64,000 bases of DNA, taken from assembly GCA_035294785.1 (NCBI GenBank), contig DATGKF010000065.1:1-64000 (forward strand), given 5' to 3'. Numbering within the stretch: position 1 is the stretch's first letter; every line of letters starts with the position of its first letter. This stretch comes from Poindextera sp035294785 (GTDB taxonomy: Bacteria > Pseudomonadota > Alphaproteobacteria > Caulobacterales > Caulobacteraceae). The translations under genes and the position numbers were made by a program. This document shows positions 52,008 through 60,509 of the stretch, in pieces. The notes under the pieces were generated by a model that saw only the letters and a list, made by a program, of their open reading frames with translations, made no database searches and had not been told where the DNA came from.

Positions 52008-53027
52008 TCAGCGCGGCAGGTCGCGCCAGGCTGGCGGGCCCTCGCCTTCCCAGCGGGTCGCCTCGTAGACGCCGCGCGCGATGGCGCGGGCGAGGCAGTC
52101 GGCGGCGAGCGCGCCGATGCGCGCGATGCTGAAACCCTCCGGCGCCGGCAGCGGCATGCGCGCCGTCGAGAGCGCGAAGACGACGTCGCCGTCGAAGGGC
52201 GCGTGCGCCGGACGGATGGCGCGGCTGATGCCGTCCTGCGCCATGATCGCCACGCGCTGGGCCTGCGCGGGGTTGAGCGCCACGTTGGTCGCCACGCAGG
52301 CGATGGTGGTGTTGCGCGGGCTGAGGCTCGCCAGGCGGTCGGCGGCCCAGTCGTCCGGCGCGGCGGAGAGAGCCGCGGCGCCGAGCCCGCCGAACTCGCC
52401 GCCCACCTCGAACGGCGCCGCCCAGAAGGCGCGCCGGGCCTGGTCGGTGACGCCGCCCGAGCCGTTCACCGCCGTGATGGCGCCGACGATGATCCCGTCG
52501 TCCGCCACCGCCGAGGCCGAGCCGAGCCCGCCCTTGAGGCCGCCCGCGCGCGCGCCATGGCCGGCGCCGGCGGTGCCGAGCGCGAAGCTTTGGCCGGCGT
52601 TGGCCAGCGCTTCTGCGGCCAGGCGGCGGTAGGGCGGCTCCTCGCCCCAGGCTTTGTCGCCGCCGTTGGCGAGGTCGAAGATGATGGCCGCCGGCACGAT
52701 CGGCGATGGCGGCGCGTTCGACGTCGGCGCCAGGCGAAAGCCGACCCCGCGCGCGCCGAGCGCCACGGCCACGGCGTCGGCCGCGGCGAGCCCATAGACC
52801 GAGCCGCCGGAGAGCACGATCGCGTGGATGGCCTCGACCAGGTTCTGCGGCGCCAGCGCGTCGGTCTCGCGCGTCCCGGGGGCCCCGCCGCGCACGTCGG
52901 CGGCGGCGATCGCCCCCTCGTCCGGCAGGATGACGGTGACGCCGGAGCGGACCCGCGCGTCATGCGCCTGGCCGACGCTGAGGCCCGGCACGTCGGTGAT
53001 CAGGTTGCGCGGACCGGCCTTTCCCAT
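52008..53027 (-). CDS. P1-family peptidase (DmpA/L-aminopeptidase D-esterase-like)
   Basis: A 339-residue protein of the N-terminal nucleophile P1 group, which self-cleaves and acts as aminopeptidase or beta-peptidyl hydrolase. Seen are NLITDVPGLSVGQAHDARVRSGVTVILPDEGA, VLSGGSVYGLAAADAVA, and the processing region with TAGAGHGARAGGLKGGLGSASAV. The self-cleavage nucleophile seems to be a Ser or Gly-Ser at GLGSAS, but I cannot be certain. The ATG at 53027 gives MGKAGPRNL; longer frames upstream are not conserved. It is divergent from ggt by 49 bases. Confidence 0.87.
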   Translation of the reverse strand: MGKAGPRNLITDVPGLSVGQAHDARVRSGVTVILPDEGAIAAADVRGGAPGTRETDALAPQNLVEAIHAIVLSGGSVYGLAAADAVAVALGARGVGFRLAPTSNAPPSPIVPAAIIFDLANGGDKAWGEEPPYRRLAAEALANAGQSFALGTAGAGHGARAGGLKGGLGSASAVADDGIIVGAITAVNGSGGVTDQARRAFWAAPFEVGGEFGGLGAAALSAAPDDWAADRLASLSPRNTTIACVATNVALNPAQAQRVAIMAQDGISRAIRPAHAPFDGDVVFALSTARMPLPAPEGFSIARIGALAADCLARAIARGVYEATRWEGEGPPAWRDLPR

Positions 53028-53076
53028 GCGGCGGACACTTGCCCTCGGGTCGGCGCGAAGTCCATAACCCGGCCCC

Positions 53077-54786
53077 ATGCGCTCCATCGCCACGATCGCC
53101 GCCATCGCCCTTCTGTTCGCGGCGGGCGAAGCGGCCGCGCAGGCCGACGCGCCGCGCGAACTGCAGTCCGCGACGACGTCGCATGCGATGGTCGCGGCGG
53201 CCAATCCGCTGGCGGTGGAAGCCGGCGTGAAGGTGCTGCAGCGCGGCGGCTCGGCCATCGATGCGGCCGTCGCGGTGCAGGCGGTGCTCGGGCTGGTCGA
53301 GCCGCAGAGCTCCGGCTTGGGCGGCGGCGCCTTCATGGTCTACTACGACGCGAAAACGCGGCGGGTGACCGTCTACAACGGCCGCGAAACCGCGCCGGCC
53401 GCGGCGACGCCGGCCCTCTTCCTTGACGCAAGCGGCAAGCCGCTGCCCTTCCCGGCCGCCGTGGTGTCCGGCCGCGCAACCGGCGTGCCCGGCGCGGTCG
53501 CCATGCTGGCCAAGGCGCAAAAGGATCACGGCCGGCTCGCCTGGTCGTCGCTGTTCGGCGACGCCGAAACTCTGGCCGCGAACGGGTTTACGGTCAGCCC
53601 CAGGCTGTCCGGGTTCATCGGCTATCCCTCGGCGGAGTCGAAAGAGCCGGACGTGATCGCCTATTTCACCAAGGCGGACGGGTCCAAGTACAGGGCCGGC
53701 GACACCTTACGGAATCCCGCCTACGCGGCCATGCTGGCTCGGCTGGCGGCCGGCGGCCCCGACGCCCTCTACGAGGGCAAGGTCGCGCGCGAGATCGTCG
53801 ACCGCACGCATGCCGACCCGTTGCCGGGCGGGATGACCCTGGCCGACCTCGCCGGCTACCGGCCGAAGATCGGCCCCGCGCTTTGCCGGCCCTACCGCGT
53901 CTACATCGTCTGCACGGCGCCCGACCCGGCCGGCGGCTCGGCGCTGCTCGAAGGCCTCGGCATCCTCGCCGACACCGACATCGACAAACGCGGGCCGACC
54001 GACCCGCAGGCCTGGTTCGAGCTCGCCCAGGCCGAGCGGCTGATGTACGCCGACCGCGATCGTTACGACGGCGATCCGGCCTTCGTGAAGGTGCCGGTCG
54101 ATGGCCTCCTCGACCCAGCCTATCTGGCCAGCCGCGCCGCGTTGATCGGAACCGAAGCCGGTCCACCGCCGCAAGCGGGGCGCCCGGCCGGCGCGCCGAA
54201 TCTGGCGACGGCGCAGGCGTTCGAGCCCGGCGGGACGTCCCACTTCGTCGTCGCCGACGCGCGCGGCGACGTCCTGTCGATGACAACGACGGTGGAGAGC
54301 CTGTTCGGCACAGGCCGGATGGTCGAAGGCTTCTTCCTCAACAACCAGCTGACCGACTTCTCGTTCAGCCCGCAGACGCCGGACGGGGCGCCCGCGGCGA
54401 ACGCCGTCGCCGCGGACAAGCGGCCGCGCTCGGCGATGGCGCCGGTGATCGTGCTGGACCGTCAGGGCCGCTTCGTCGCCGCTCTTGGCTCGCCCGGCGG
54501 CCCGGCCATCCTGGCGTACAATCTGAAGGCGCTGGTCGGAATCCTCGACTGGCGGCTCAGCGTCGAGGACGCGCTGGCGCTGCCCAACATCGTCGCCCGC
54601 GGCGCGAGCTTCAACGCCGAGGCGGACAAGTTCGCGCCGGGCGTGGTCGACGGCCTCGCCGCCCGTGGGGTGCATCTGGTGAAGGGGTTCGGCGAGAACT
54701 CCGGCCTGCACGCCATCGCCGCCCGCGACGGCCGCTTGGAAGGCGGCGCCGACCCCCGGCGCGAAGGCATCGCGCGCGGGTTCTAA
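53077..54786 (+). CDS. ggt: Gamma-glutamyltransferase (periplasmic)
   Basis: A 569-residue Ntn-hydrolase that hydrolyses or transfers the gamma-glutamyl group of glutathione. It has a signal peptide (about residues 1-22), the N-terminal subunit pattern VLQRGGSAIDAAVAVQAVLGLVEPQSSGLGGGAFMVYYD, and the self-processing site GGTSHFVVAD in which Thr387 becomes the N-terminal nucleophile. C-terminal MAPVIVLDRQGRFVAALGSPGGPAI follows. The mature form should be an alpha/beta heterodimer in the periplasm. The stop overlaps the convergent histidine kinase stop (CTAA). Confidence 0.95.
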   Translation: MRSIATIAAIALLFAAGEAAAQADAPRELQSATTSHAMVAAANPLAVEAGVKVLQRGGSAIDAAVAVQAVLGLVEPQSSGLGGGAFMVYYDAKTRRVTVYNGRETAPAAATPALFLDASGKPLPFPAAVVSGRATGVPGAVAMLAKAQKDHGRLAWSSLFGDAETLAANGFTVSPRLSGFIGYPSAESKEPDVIAYFTKADGSKYRAGDTLRNPAYAAMLARLAAGGPDALYEGKVAREIVDRTHADPLPGGMTLADLAGYRPKIGPALCRPYRVYIVCTAPDPAGGSALLEGLGILADTDIDKRGPTDPQAWFELAQAERLMYADRDRYDGDPAFVKVPVDGLLDPAYLASRAALIGTEAGPPPQAGRPAGAPNLATAQAFEPGGTSHFVVADARGDVLSMTTTVESLFGTGRMVEGFFLNNQLTDFSFSPQTPDGAPAANAVAADKRPRSAMAPVIVLDRQGRFVAALGSPGGPAILAYNLKALVGILDWRLSVEDALALPNIVARGASFNAEADKFAPGVVDGLAARGVHLVKGFGENSGLHAIAARDGRLEGGADPRREGIARGF

Positions 54787-56303
54787 CTCTTCGTCCGGGC
54801 GTGGCGCGGCGTGGCGGCTTCGGCGGCTTCGGGCGCGCCCGGCAGGCGAACCTCGAAGGCGGAGCCCATCGGACCGGTCTCGGCGAGCACGACGTCGCCG
54901 CCATGCGCCTGGGCGAGTTCGCGCGCGATGGCGAGCCCGAGGCCGGCGCCCTCCGCTCTGCCCGATCCGGCGAACGGCTGGAAGAGCTTGGCCTGCACCC
55001 GTTCCGGCACGCCCGGCCCGTTATCGGAGACGCGGATGACGACACTGTCGTCGCGCCGCTCGGCCGCGACGGTGATCGCGCCTTTGCGGCCGGCGCCGGG
55101 GTCGCTCTGGATCGCCTCGCGCCCGTTGCGCATCAAGTTGACCAGGATCCGGTGCAGCTGTTCGGCGTCGGCGTTGACGGCGAGACGCGGCGAGACCGAC
55201 GAGACCAGCCGCACGCCTTCGGGCGTCAGGCCCGCATCTTCCGCCGCCGCCTCGATGGCCGGCGCGAGGCGCAGCGGCGCCGGCGCCGGCGCCGGCTCCT
55301 CGGTCTTGCCGTAAGCCAGCACGCCGGTGGCGAGCTTGATCGCCCTATCGAGCGCGCGCTCGAGCCTCGGCAGCGCCAGCGCCACCTTGGGGTCGCCCGA
55401 CTGGGCCATGCGTTCGGAGGCGACCTGGGCGCTGGTCAGCATGTTCCTGAGGTCGTGATTGATCTTGGCGACGGCCTCGCCCAGCGCCGCCATGCGGGCG
55501 CGGGCGTTCAGCGCCGCGCGCAAGTCCGCCTGCATGCGGTCCAGCTCGCTCTCGGCGCGGCCGATCTCGTCGCGGCGGCCGGAGGGATGGATGGCGGCCG
55601 CCGGACTCTCCGGATCGGCGCGGAAGCGCTCCATCGAGCGGGTGATGCGCTGGATCGGCGCCACGAAGAAAAGGTTGAGCAACAGGTAGAGCGAACCGGC
55701 GATCACCACCGCGAACAGGGCCGCGACGCCGATCAGGCTGAGGCTGTAGTTGACGAGGGCGATCTTCAGCGGAGCGTCCGGGGCGACGATCTCGACGAAG
55801 TCGCCGTCGCGGAAGCTGGGCTTGGCGACCACGCGCACCATCCGGTTCGGCCCGCCGAACAGGGTCTCGAACGGCGCGCTCCAGGAGAGCGGCGATGCGC
55901 CCTCGCGCAGGTCGACCAGGTAGGGTGTGCGCGCCATGCGCGGGCCGGCCAGCAACAGCCGGCGCACGCCGCCGCTTTGCACCGCAATGGAAACGACGCC
56001 GGCGCCGTTGAGCAGCTGACGCGAGAGCTTGTCTGACACGACCTGGTTGGGCGCGGCGTCGACGGCCAGCGAGGCGAGTTCGCCCGCCCGCACGTGGTCG
56101 TACAGCCAGCGGTCCTCGAACTGCGCCAGTGTCGCCGGCAGCGTGATCAGCCCGAGCAGGGCCACGAACAGGATGGTCAGGATCAAGAGGCGGGACGACA
56201 GCCCGCCCGGCCAGAAGACCCTGCGGGCGACGCGCGCCACCTCGGCTTCTGGACGCGCCTTGGGCCTCGGTGTCGAGCCCGCCGGAGGTGGAGCGTCCGC
56301 CAT
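54783..56303 (-). CDS. Sensor histidine kinase with periplasmic sensor and HAMP
   Basis: A 506-residue membrane kinase. Two membrane segments (about residues 36-58 and 189-212) flank a periplasmic sensor of about 130 residues. A HAMP linker (PIQRITRSMERFRADPES) follows. The phospho-acceptor His is in AKINHDLRNMLTS, an HDLRN-type H-box seen in NtrB-like kinases. The ATP domain has NLMRNGREAI, SDNGPGVPE and GAGLGLAIAREL. No response regulator is adjacent. It is the last gene of a minus-strand run sixA, pyrD, TVP38 and this gene. Confidence 0.9.
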   Translation of the reverse strand: MADAPPPAGSTPRPKARPEAEVARVARRVFWPGGLSSRLLILTILFVALLGLITLPATLAQFEDRWLYDHVRAGELASLAVDAAPNQVVSDKLSRQLLNGAGVVSIAVQSGGVRRLLLAGPRMARTPYLVDLREGASPLSWSAPFETLFGGPNRMVRVVAKPSFRDGDFVEIVAPDAPLKIALVNYSLSLIGVAALFAVVIAGSLYLLLNLFFVAPIQRITRSMERFRADPESPAAAIHPSGRRDEIGRAESELDRMQADLRAALNARARMAALGEAVAKINHDLRNMLTSAQVASERMAQSGDPKVALALPRLERALDRAIKLATGVLAYGKTEEPAPAPAPLRLAPAIEAAAEDAGLTPEGVRLVSSVSPRLAVNADAEQLHRILVNLMRNGREAIQSDPGAGRKGAITVAAERRDDSVVIRVSDNGPGVPERVQAKLFQPFAGSGRAEGAGLGLAIARELAQAHGGDVVLAETGPMGSAFEVRLPGAPEAAEAATPRHARTKS

Positions 56304-56314
56304 GGTCGAATCCG

Positions 56315-57061
56315 TTACTCGACCGGCGGCGGCCCGGCAACGCGCGAGCCGGCCCGGGCCCTGCGCCAGCGGCGCACCGCGATCGGCGCGAGCGCCAGCA
56401 GGGCGAGGCCGACGAGGGCGAAGAGCAGTTGCGGCTGCACGAGCGTGCGCAGGTGCAGCCGCTCGTGGCTGGCGAACACGCGATTGAGGTCAGCGCCAAA
56501 GCTGGCGTAGATCAAGGAGATCGGCAGGATGCCCAGGAAGCTCGCGGCGATGAAGGTCGTGAGCCGGATCTCGACGAAGCCGAGCGCGACGGTGGTCAGG
56601 CCGAACGGCAGCACCGGGATCAGCCGAAGCGTCAGTATGTAGAAGAAGGCGTCGCGCTTGACGCCCTCCTCGAACGCGGCGACGCGCGGGCCGGCCCAGC
56701 GACGCAGCGTGTCGCCGGCCGCCGTGCGACAGGCGAGGAAGAGCACCGTTCCGCCGATCGTGCACCCGAGCGCCGCGGCGAGACCGCCGACCACGGTCCC
56801 GAACAGCAGCCCGCCGGCGAGCGACATCGGCGGCTCGACCGGCAGCGAAAGCGCCGTCACCGCCGCGAACCCGCCGATGTAGGCGATCACGCCGAGGATC
56901 GGGTGCGCGTGGGCGAAGGCGAGCAGCGTCTCGCGCCGTTCGCGCAACTCGTGCAGGCTCAGGTGCCGGGCGAGGCCGGTCGCGAAGACCGCGGCGATGG
57001 CGACGGCGACCAGCAGCGCCAGCCCGAAGCGTTTGATGAAGGCGACGAGCCGGGCTCCCAT
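56315..57061 (-). CDS. TVP38/TMEM64 (SNARE-associated/DedA-like) membrane protein
   Basis: A 248-residue polytopic membrane protein of the VTT-domain family, related to DedA and TMEM64 scramblase-like proteins. Several hydrophobic segments are seen (about residues 11-30, 50-75, 83-108, 165-190, 208-228). The VTT signature region includes PVEPPMSLAGGLLFGTVVGGLAAALGCTIGGTVLFLACR and the LRLIPVLPFGLTTVALGFV loop. It overlaps nothing and lies one base from the pyrD stop. Lipid transport is inferred from the family only. Confidence 0.88.
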   Translation of the reverse strand: MGARLVAFIKRFGLALLVAVAIAAVFATGLARHLSLHELRERRETLLAFAHAHPILGVIAYIGGFAAVTALSLPVEPPMSLAGGLLFGTVVGGLAAALGCTIGGTVLFLACRTAAGDTLRRWAGPRVAAFEEGVKRDAFFYILTLRLIPVLPFGLTTVALGFVEIRLTTFIAASFLGILPISLIYASFGADLNRVFASHERLHLRTLVQPQLLFALVGLALLALAPIAVRRWRRARAGSRVAGPPPVE

Positions 57062-57062
57062 G

Positions 57063-58127
57063 CTAGCGCCCGACATCGGCGCCCACCGCGTCGGCCACGC
57101 TGGCGTAGCCGTCGGCGGCCACGAGGCCGGCAAGCTCGGCCAGCATCCGCACGATGAGACCGGGCCCCTCGAAGACCAGCGCCGAGTAGAGCTGCACCGC
57201 CCGGGCGCCGGCGCGGATTTTGGCGTAGGCGTCGGCGCCCGAGGCGATCCCGCCGACGCCGACGAGCACGAGACGGCCGGCCGCGGCGCGGGCGAACGCG
57301 CGCAGAATCTCCGTCGACGGCGCAAAGAGCGGCGCGCCCGAGAGCCCGCCCGCCTCACCGGCTTCGGCCGACACGAGCGTCGGCGGCCTGGCGAGCGTCG
57401 TGTTGCCGACGATCAGGCCGTCGAGGCCGTGGGCGACCGCGCTTTCGACGATGGTCTCGATCTCCTCGGGGGCGAGATCGGGCGCGACCTTGAGCAGGAT
57501 CGGGGCCACGCCGCGCACCGGCGCGAGCCGACTGCGCACCGCAGCCACGCGGCCGAGCAGATCGTCCAGCGGCGCCCGCGCCTGCAGGGCCCGCAAGCCG
57601 GGCGTGTTCGGCGAGGAGACGTTCAGCACGAAATAGTCGGCGAGCCCCCAGAGACGCTCGAGCCCTGTCGCATAGTCGGCGGCGCGATCGCTCGCGTCCT
57701 TGTTCGCCCCGACATTCGCGCCGACGACGCCGTTGCGCGGGCGCTCCCGCAAGCGCGCCGCGAAGGCGTCCAGCCCCCGATTGTTGAACCCCATGCGGTT
57801 GATGACGGCGCGATCGGCGTTCAGGCGAAAGAGGCGCGGCCGCGGGTTGCCGGCCTGAGGGCGCGGCGTCACCGTTCCGCACTCGACGAAACCGAACCCC
57901 GCGCCGAGCATCGCGTTCGGCGCCTCGGCGTCCTTGTCGAACCCGGCGGCGAGCCCGATCGGGTTGGCGAGATGCAGGCCGCACAGATCGATGGCCAGGC
58001 TCGGCCGCGCCGCCGCCTGGGCGCGCGGCCCCAGCCCCGTCTTTAGGAGGCCGATGGTCGCCCGGTGCGCCGTCTCCGGCGCCAGCGCCAGGAGGGCGCG
58101 GGCCGCTGCGTCGTGGACTAGGCTCAA
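57063..58127 (-). CDS. pyrD: Dihydroorotate dehydrogenase (quinone, class 2)
   Basis: PyrD oxidises dihydroorotate to orotate, giving electrons to quinone. The 354-residue class-2 enzyme has an N-terminal membrane-associating helical part (ALLALAPETAHRATIGLLKTG), FMN-binding AAGFDKDAEAPNAM, GTVTPRPQAGNPRPRLFRL, INRMGFNN, and the catalytic-loop Ser in LNVSSPNTPGLRALQ. GVGGIASGADAYAKIRAGA closes the phosphate site. The start is TTG at 58127, overlapping the sixA stop as TTGA. A very long open frame continues upstream but is a shadow of metX and other genes. Confidence 0.93.
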   Translation of the reverse strand: MSLVHDAAARALLALAPETAHRATIGLLKTGLGPRAQAAARPSLAIDLCGLHLANPIGLAAGFDKDAEAPNAMLGAGFGFVECGTVTPRPQAGNPRPRLFRLNADRAVINRMGFNNRGLDAFAARLRERPRNGVVGANVGANKDASDRAADYATGLERLWGLADYFVLNVSSPNTPGLRALQARAPLDDLLGRVAAVRSRLAPVRGVAPILLKVAPDLAPEEIETIVESAVAHGLDGLIVGNTTLARPPTLVSAEAGEAGGLSGAPLFAPSTEILRAFARAAAGRLVLVGVGGIASGADAYAKIRAGARAVQLYSALVFEGPGLIVRMLAELAGLVAADGYASVADAVGADVGR

Positions 58128-58636
58128 TCGCTGCGCCGTCCGCTGGCGCCCAGGCCCTCGTACTCGCGCGGGGTCAGGAACCGCGCCAGCTGAAAGCCGC
58201 TGGCCGGCAGCGCGTCGAACACGGCCGCCGCGGCGGTCGGGAAGCCGACCGCAAGCTCGCGCGCGCCCTTCGCCCCGCCGAGCGCGAGGGCGTACTCGTG
58301 CAGGCCGGGATTGTGGCCGACGATCATGACGCTGGCCGGAGCGCCGTCCAGCCGAGCGACCGTGTCGGCCAGCACCTCGGGCGAGGCATGGTAGAGTTCG
58401 CGCGCCGGCGCCATGCGTGCGTTCGGAAAGGCGGCGCGCGCGGCCTCCCAGGTCTGCATCGCCCGCGCCGCCGTCGACACCAGCGCCAGGTCGGGCTCGA
58501 GGCCCGCCTCGGCCAGCACACGGCCGATCAGCGCCGACTCGCGCACGCCGCGCGCGGTCAGCCCACGGGCGAAATCGCCGCCGCCGCCAGAGGCGGAGTC
58601 GGCCTTGCCGTGCCGCAGCAGGATCAGGCGTTGCAT
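58124..58636 (-). CDS. sixA: Phosphohistidine phosphatase SixA
   Basis: SixA-type histidine phosphatase, 170 residues. The RHG motif is in LILLRHGKADSASG with the phospho-acceptor His, and the second catalytic His is in MIVGHNPGLHEYAL. SixA proteins remove phosphate from phospho-His in HPt domains or PTS proteins. It heads a minus-strand run that also encodes pyrD, a VTT protein and a histidine kinase, so it may counteract a phosphorelay, though this is inference. The ATG at 58636 gives MQRLILLRHGK. Confidence 0.9.
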   Translation of the reverse strand: MQRLILLRHGKADSASGGGGDFARGLTARGVRESALIGRVLAEAGLEPDLALVSTAARAMQTWEAARAAFPNARMAPARELYHASPEVLADTVARLDGAPASVMIVGHNPGLHEYALALGGAKGARELAVGFPTAAAAVFDALPASGFQLARFLTPREYEGLGASGRRSD

Positions 58637-58742
58637 CGAGGGAATCGTCTCTCGCGAGGGCCGCCGCCTCTTTAGACCCAAGCCATCGGCTTTCGGAAGC
58701 TGTGGTTGACAGCGCGCGGGCCAGCGGGTCCAACCGCGCCCC

Positions 58743-59897
58743 ATGAACAAAGCGGTCGGCCTGCAACAGATGGTGGGGACGGACGGGGGCCTGATGCGCT
58801 TCGGCCGCGAGCGTCCGCTGCTGCTCGAGTCGGGCGCCGCGCTCGCCGGCATCGAGATCGGCTACCGCACCTACGGCAAGCTGAACGCGGCCCGCTCGAA
58901 CGCCATTCTGGTCTGCCATTCGCTGACCGGCGACCAGCACGCCGCCTCGGATCATCCGCTGACAGGCAAGCCCGGCTGGTGGACGCAGGTGATCGGCGAA
59001 GGCAAGCCGCTGGACCCGGCAAAGCACTTCATCATCTGTTCGAACGTGATCGGCGGCTGCATGGGCACGACCGGGCCCTCGTCGACCGATCCGGCGACCG
59101 GGCGCGTCTACGGCCTCAGCTTTCCGATGATCACGTTGGCCGACATGGTCAGGGCGCAGGCGATGCTGGTCGAGGCGCTGGGCATCGAGACGCTGTTTGC
59201 TGTCATCGGCGGGTCGCTGGGCGGCATGCAGGTGCTGCAGTGGGCTGCGGACTATCCCGACCGCATCCATGCCGCCGTTTGCATCGCGGCCGCCGCCCGC
59301 CATTCGGCGCAGAACATCGCCTTCCATGAGGTGGGGCGCCAGGCGATCATGGCCGACCCCGACTGGCGCGGCGGCGACTATGCCGCGCTCGGCGTCCGGC
59401 CGGAGAAGGGGCTGGCTGTGGCCCGCATGGCCGCGCACATCACCTACCTGTCCGAAGCGGCCCTGCAGCGGAAGTTCGGCCGCGAGCTGCAGCGGGACGG
59501 CCTGTCCTGGGGGTTCGACGCCGACTTCCAGGTGGAGAGCTACCTGCGCCACCAGGGGGCCAGCTTCGTCGACCGCTTCGACGCCAACAGCTACCTCTAC
59601 ATCACCCGCGCCATCGACTATTTCGACCTGGCCGCGAGCCGCGGCGGCGTGCTGGCCGACGCCTTCACCGCCGCACGCGACGTCCGCTTCTGCGTGCTGT
59701 CGTTCACCTCCGACTGGCTGTATCCGACGAGCGAGAGCCGAGCGATCGTCCGGGCGCTGACGGCGGCTGGCGCAAGGGCGAGCTTCGTCGAGATCGACAC
59801 CGACAAGGGCCACGACGCCATCTTCCTCGACGAGCCGGTGATGCACCGTGCGCTGAAGGGTTTCCTCGACGCCGCGGGCCAGTCGCGGGGCATCTAG
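58743..59897 (+). CDS. metX: Homoserine O-acyltransferase MetX
   Basis: MetX acylates homoserine in methionine synthesis. The 384-residue alpha/beta hydrolase has GIEIGYRTYGKLNAARSNAILVCHSLTGDQHAA, the nucleophile elbow GGSLGGMQVLQW, and the His in DTDKGHDAIFLDEP. MetX may use acetyl-CoA or, in several bacteria, succinyl-CoA; the sequence alone does not tell me which. The stop is directly followed by the metW GTG with no gap. The metX-metW pair is conserved in proteobacteria. Confidence 0.95.
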   Translation: MNKAVGLQQMVGTDGGLMRFGRERPLLLESGAALAGIEIGYRTYGKLNAARSNAILVCHSLTGDQHAASDHPLTGKPGWWTQVIGEGKPLDPAKHFIICSNVIGGCMGTTGPSSTDPATGRVYGLSFPMITLADMVRAQAMLVEALGIETLFAVIGGSLGGMQVLQWAADYPDRIHAAVCIAAAARHSAQNIAFHEVGRQAIMADPDWRGGDYAALGVRPEKGLAVARMAAHITYLSEAALQRKFGRELQRDGLSWGFDADFQVESYLRHQGASFVDRFDANSYLYITRAIDYFDLAASRGGVLADAFTAARDVRFCVLSFTSDWLYPTSESRAIVRALTAAGARASFVEIDTDKGHDAIFLDEPVMHRALKGFLDAAGQSRGI

Positions 59898-60509
59898 GTG
59901 GCCGCCGACCAGGAGAGCTATCGCGAGATCGCGCGGCTGGTCTCGCCCGGCGCGCGGGTGCTCGACATCGGCTGCGGCGAAGGCGACCTGCTCGAGATGT
60001 TGGCGGCGGAAAAGGGCGTCGACGGGCGCGGGCTCGAGATTAGCGCGCCGGGCGTGCAGGCCTGCCTGTCGCGCGGGCTGGCCGTGGTGCAGGGCGACGC
60101 CGACCGCGACCTCGCCGACTTCCCGACTCACGCCTTCGACTACGCCATCCTGTCGCAGACGCTGCAGCAGATGCGCGAGCCGCGAACGGTGTTGACCGAA
60201 CTCCTGCGCATCGCCGAGCGCGCGATCGTCTCCCTGCCGAACTTCGGCCACTGGCGCGTGCGCCTGTCGCTGCTGACCTCTGGCCGCATGCCGGTGACCG
60301 CATGCCTGGCTGAACCCTGGTGGTCGACGGCCAACATTCACCTCTGCACGCTGAGGGACTTCGCCCTGCTGTGCGGGGAGCTTGGCCTGCGCATCGAGAG
60401 GGCGGCGGCCCTGACAGCGGGCCGCCCGGCGCGCCCGTTCAATCCGGCGAGCGCTCTCGAGAACTGGCGGGCCGAAGAGGCGATCTTCGTGCTGAGCAGC
60501 GCCAACTAG
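59898..60509 (+). CDS. metW: Methionine biosynthesis protein MetW
   Basis: MetW partners with MetX and is thought to activate or stabilise it; it has a methyltransferase fold. The 203-residue protein shows the SAM-binding ARVLDIGCGEGDLLEML, DYAILSQTLQQMREP, and the family-specific FGHWRVRLSLLTSGRMPVT and WWSTANIHLCTLRDF. The GTG start at 59898 abuts the metX stop. Its stop overlaps the stop of the convergent autotransporter gene in CTAG (60506-60509). Confidence 0.95.
   Translation: MAADQESYREIARLVSPGARVLDIGCGEGDLLEMLAAEKGVDGRGLEISAPGVQACLSRGLAVVQGDADRDLADFPTHAFDYAILSQTLQQMREPRTVLTELLRIAERAIVSLPNFGHWRVRLSLLTSGRMPVTACLAEPWWSTANIHLCTLRDFALLCGELGLRIERAAALTAGRPARPFNPASALENWRAEEAIFVLSSAN

Noticed and set aside
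58637..58742. SAM-II or SAH riboswitch before metX
   Set aside because: No recognisable conserved core was seen; a covariance search would be needed to be sure.
57063..60341. Open frame of 1092 codons on the minus strand
   Set aside because: Only the last 355 codons are pyrD. The rest is the antisense of sixA/metX/metW coding sequence with no family similarity, as expected in GC-rich DNA.
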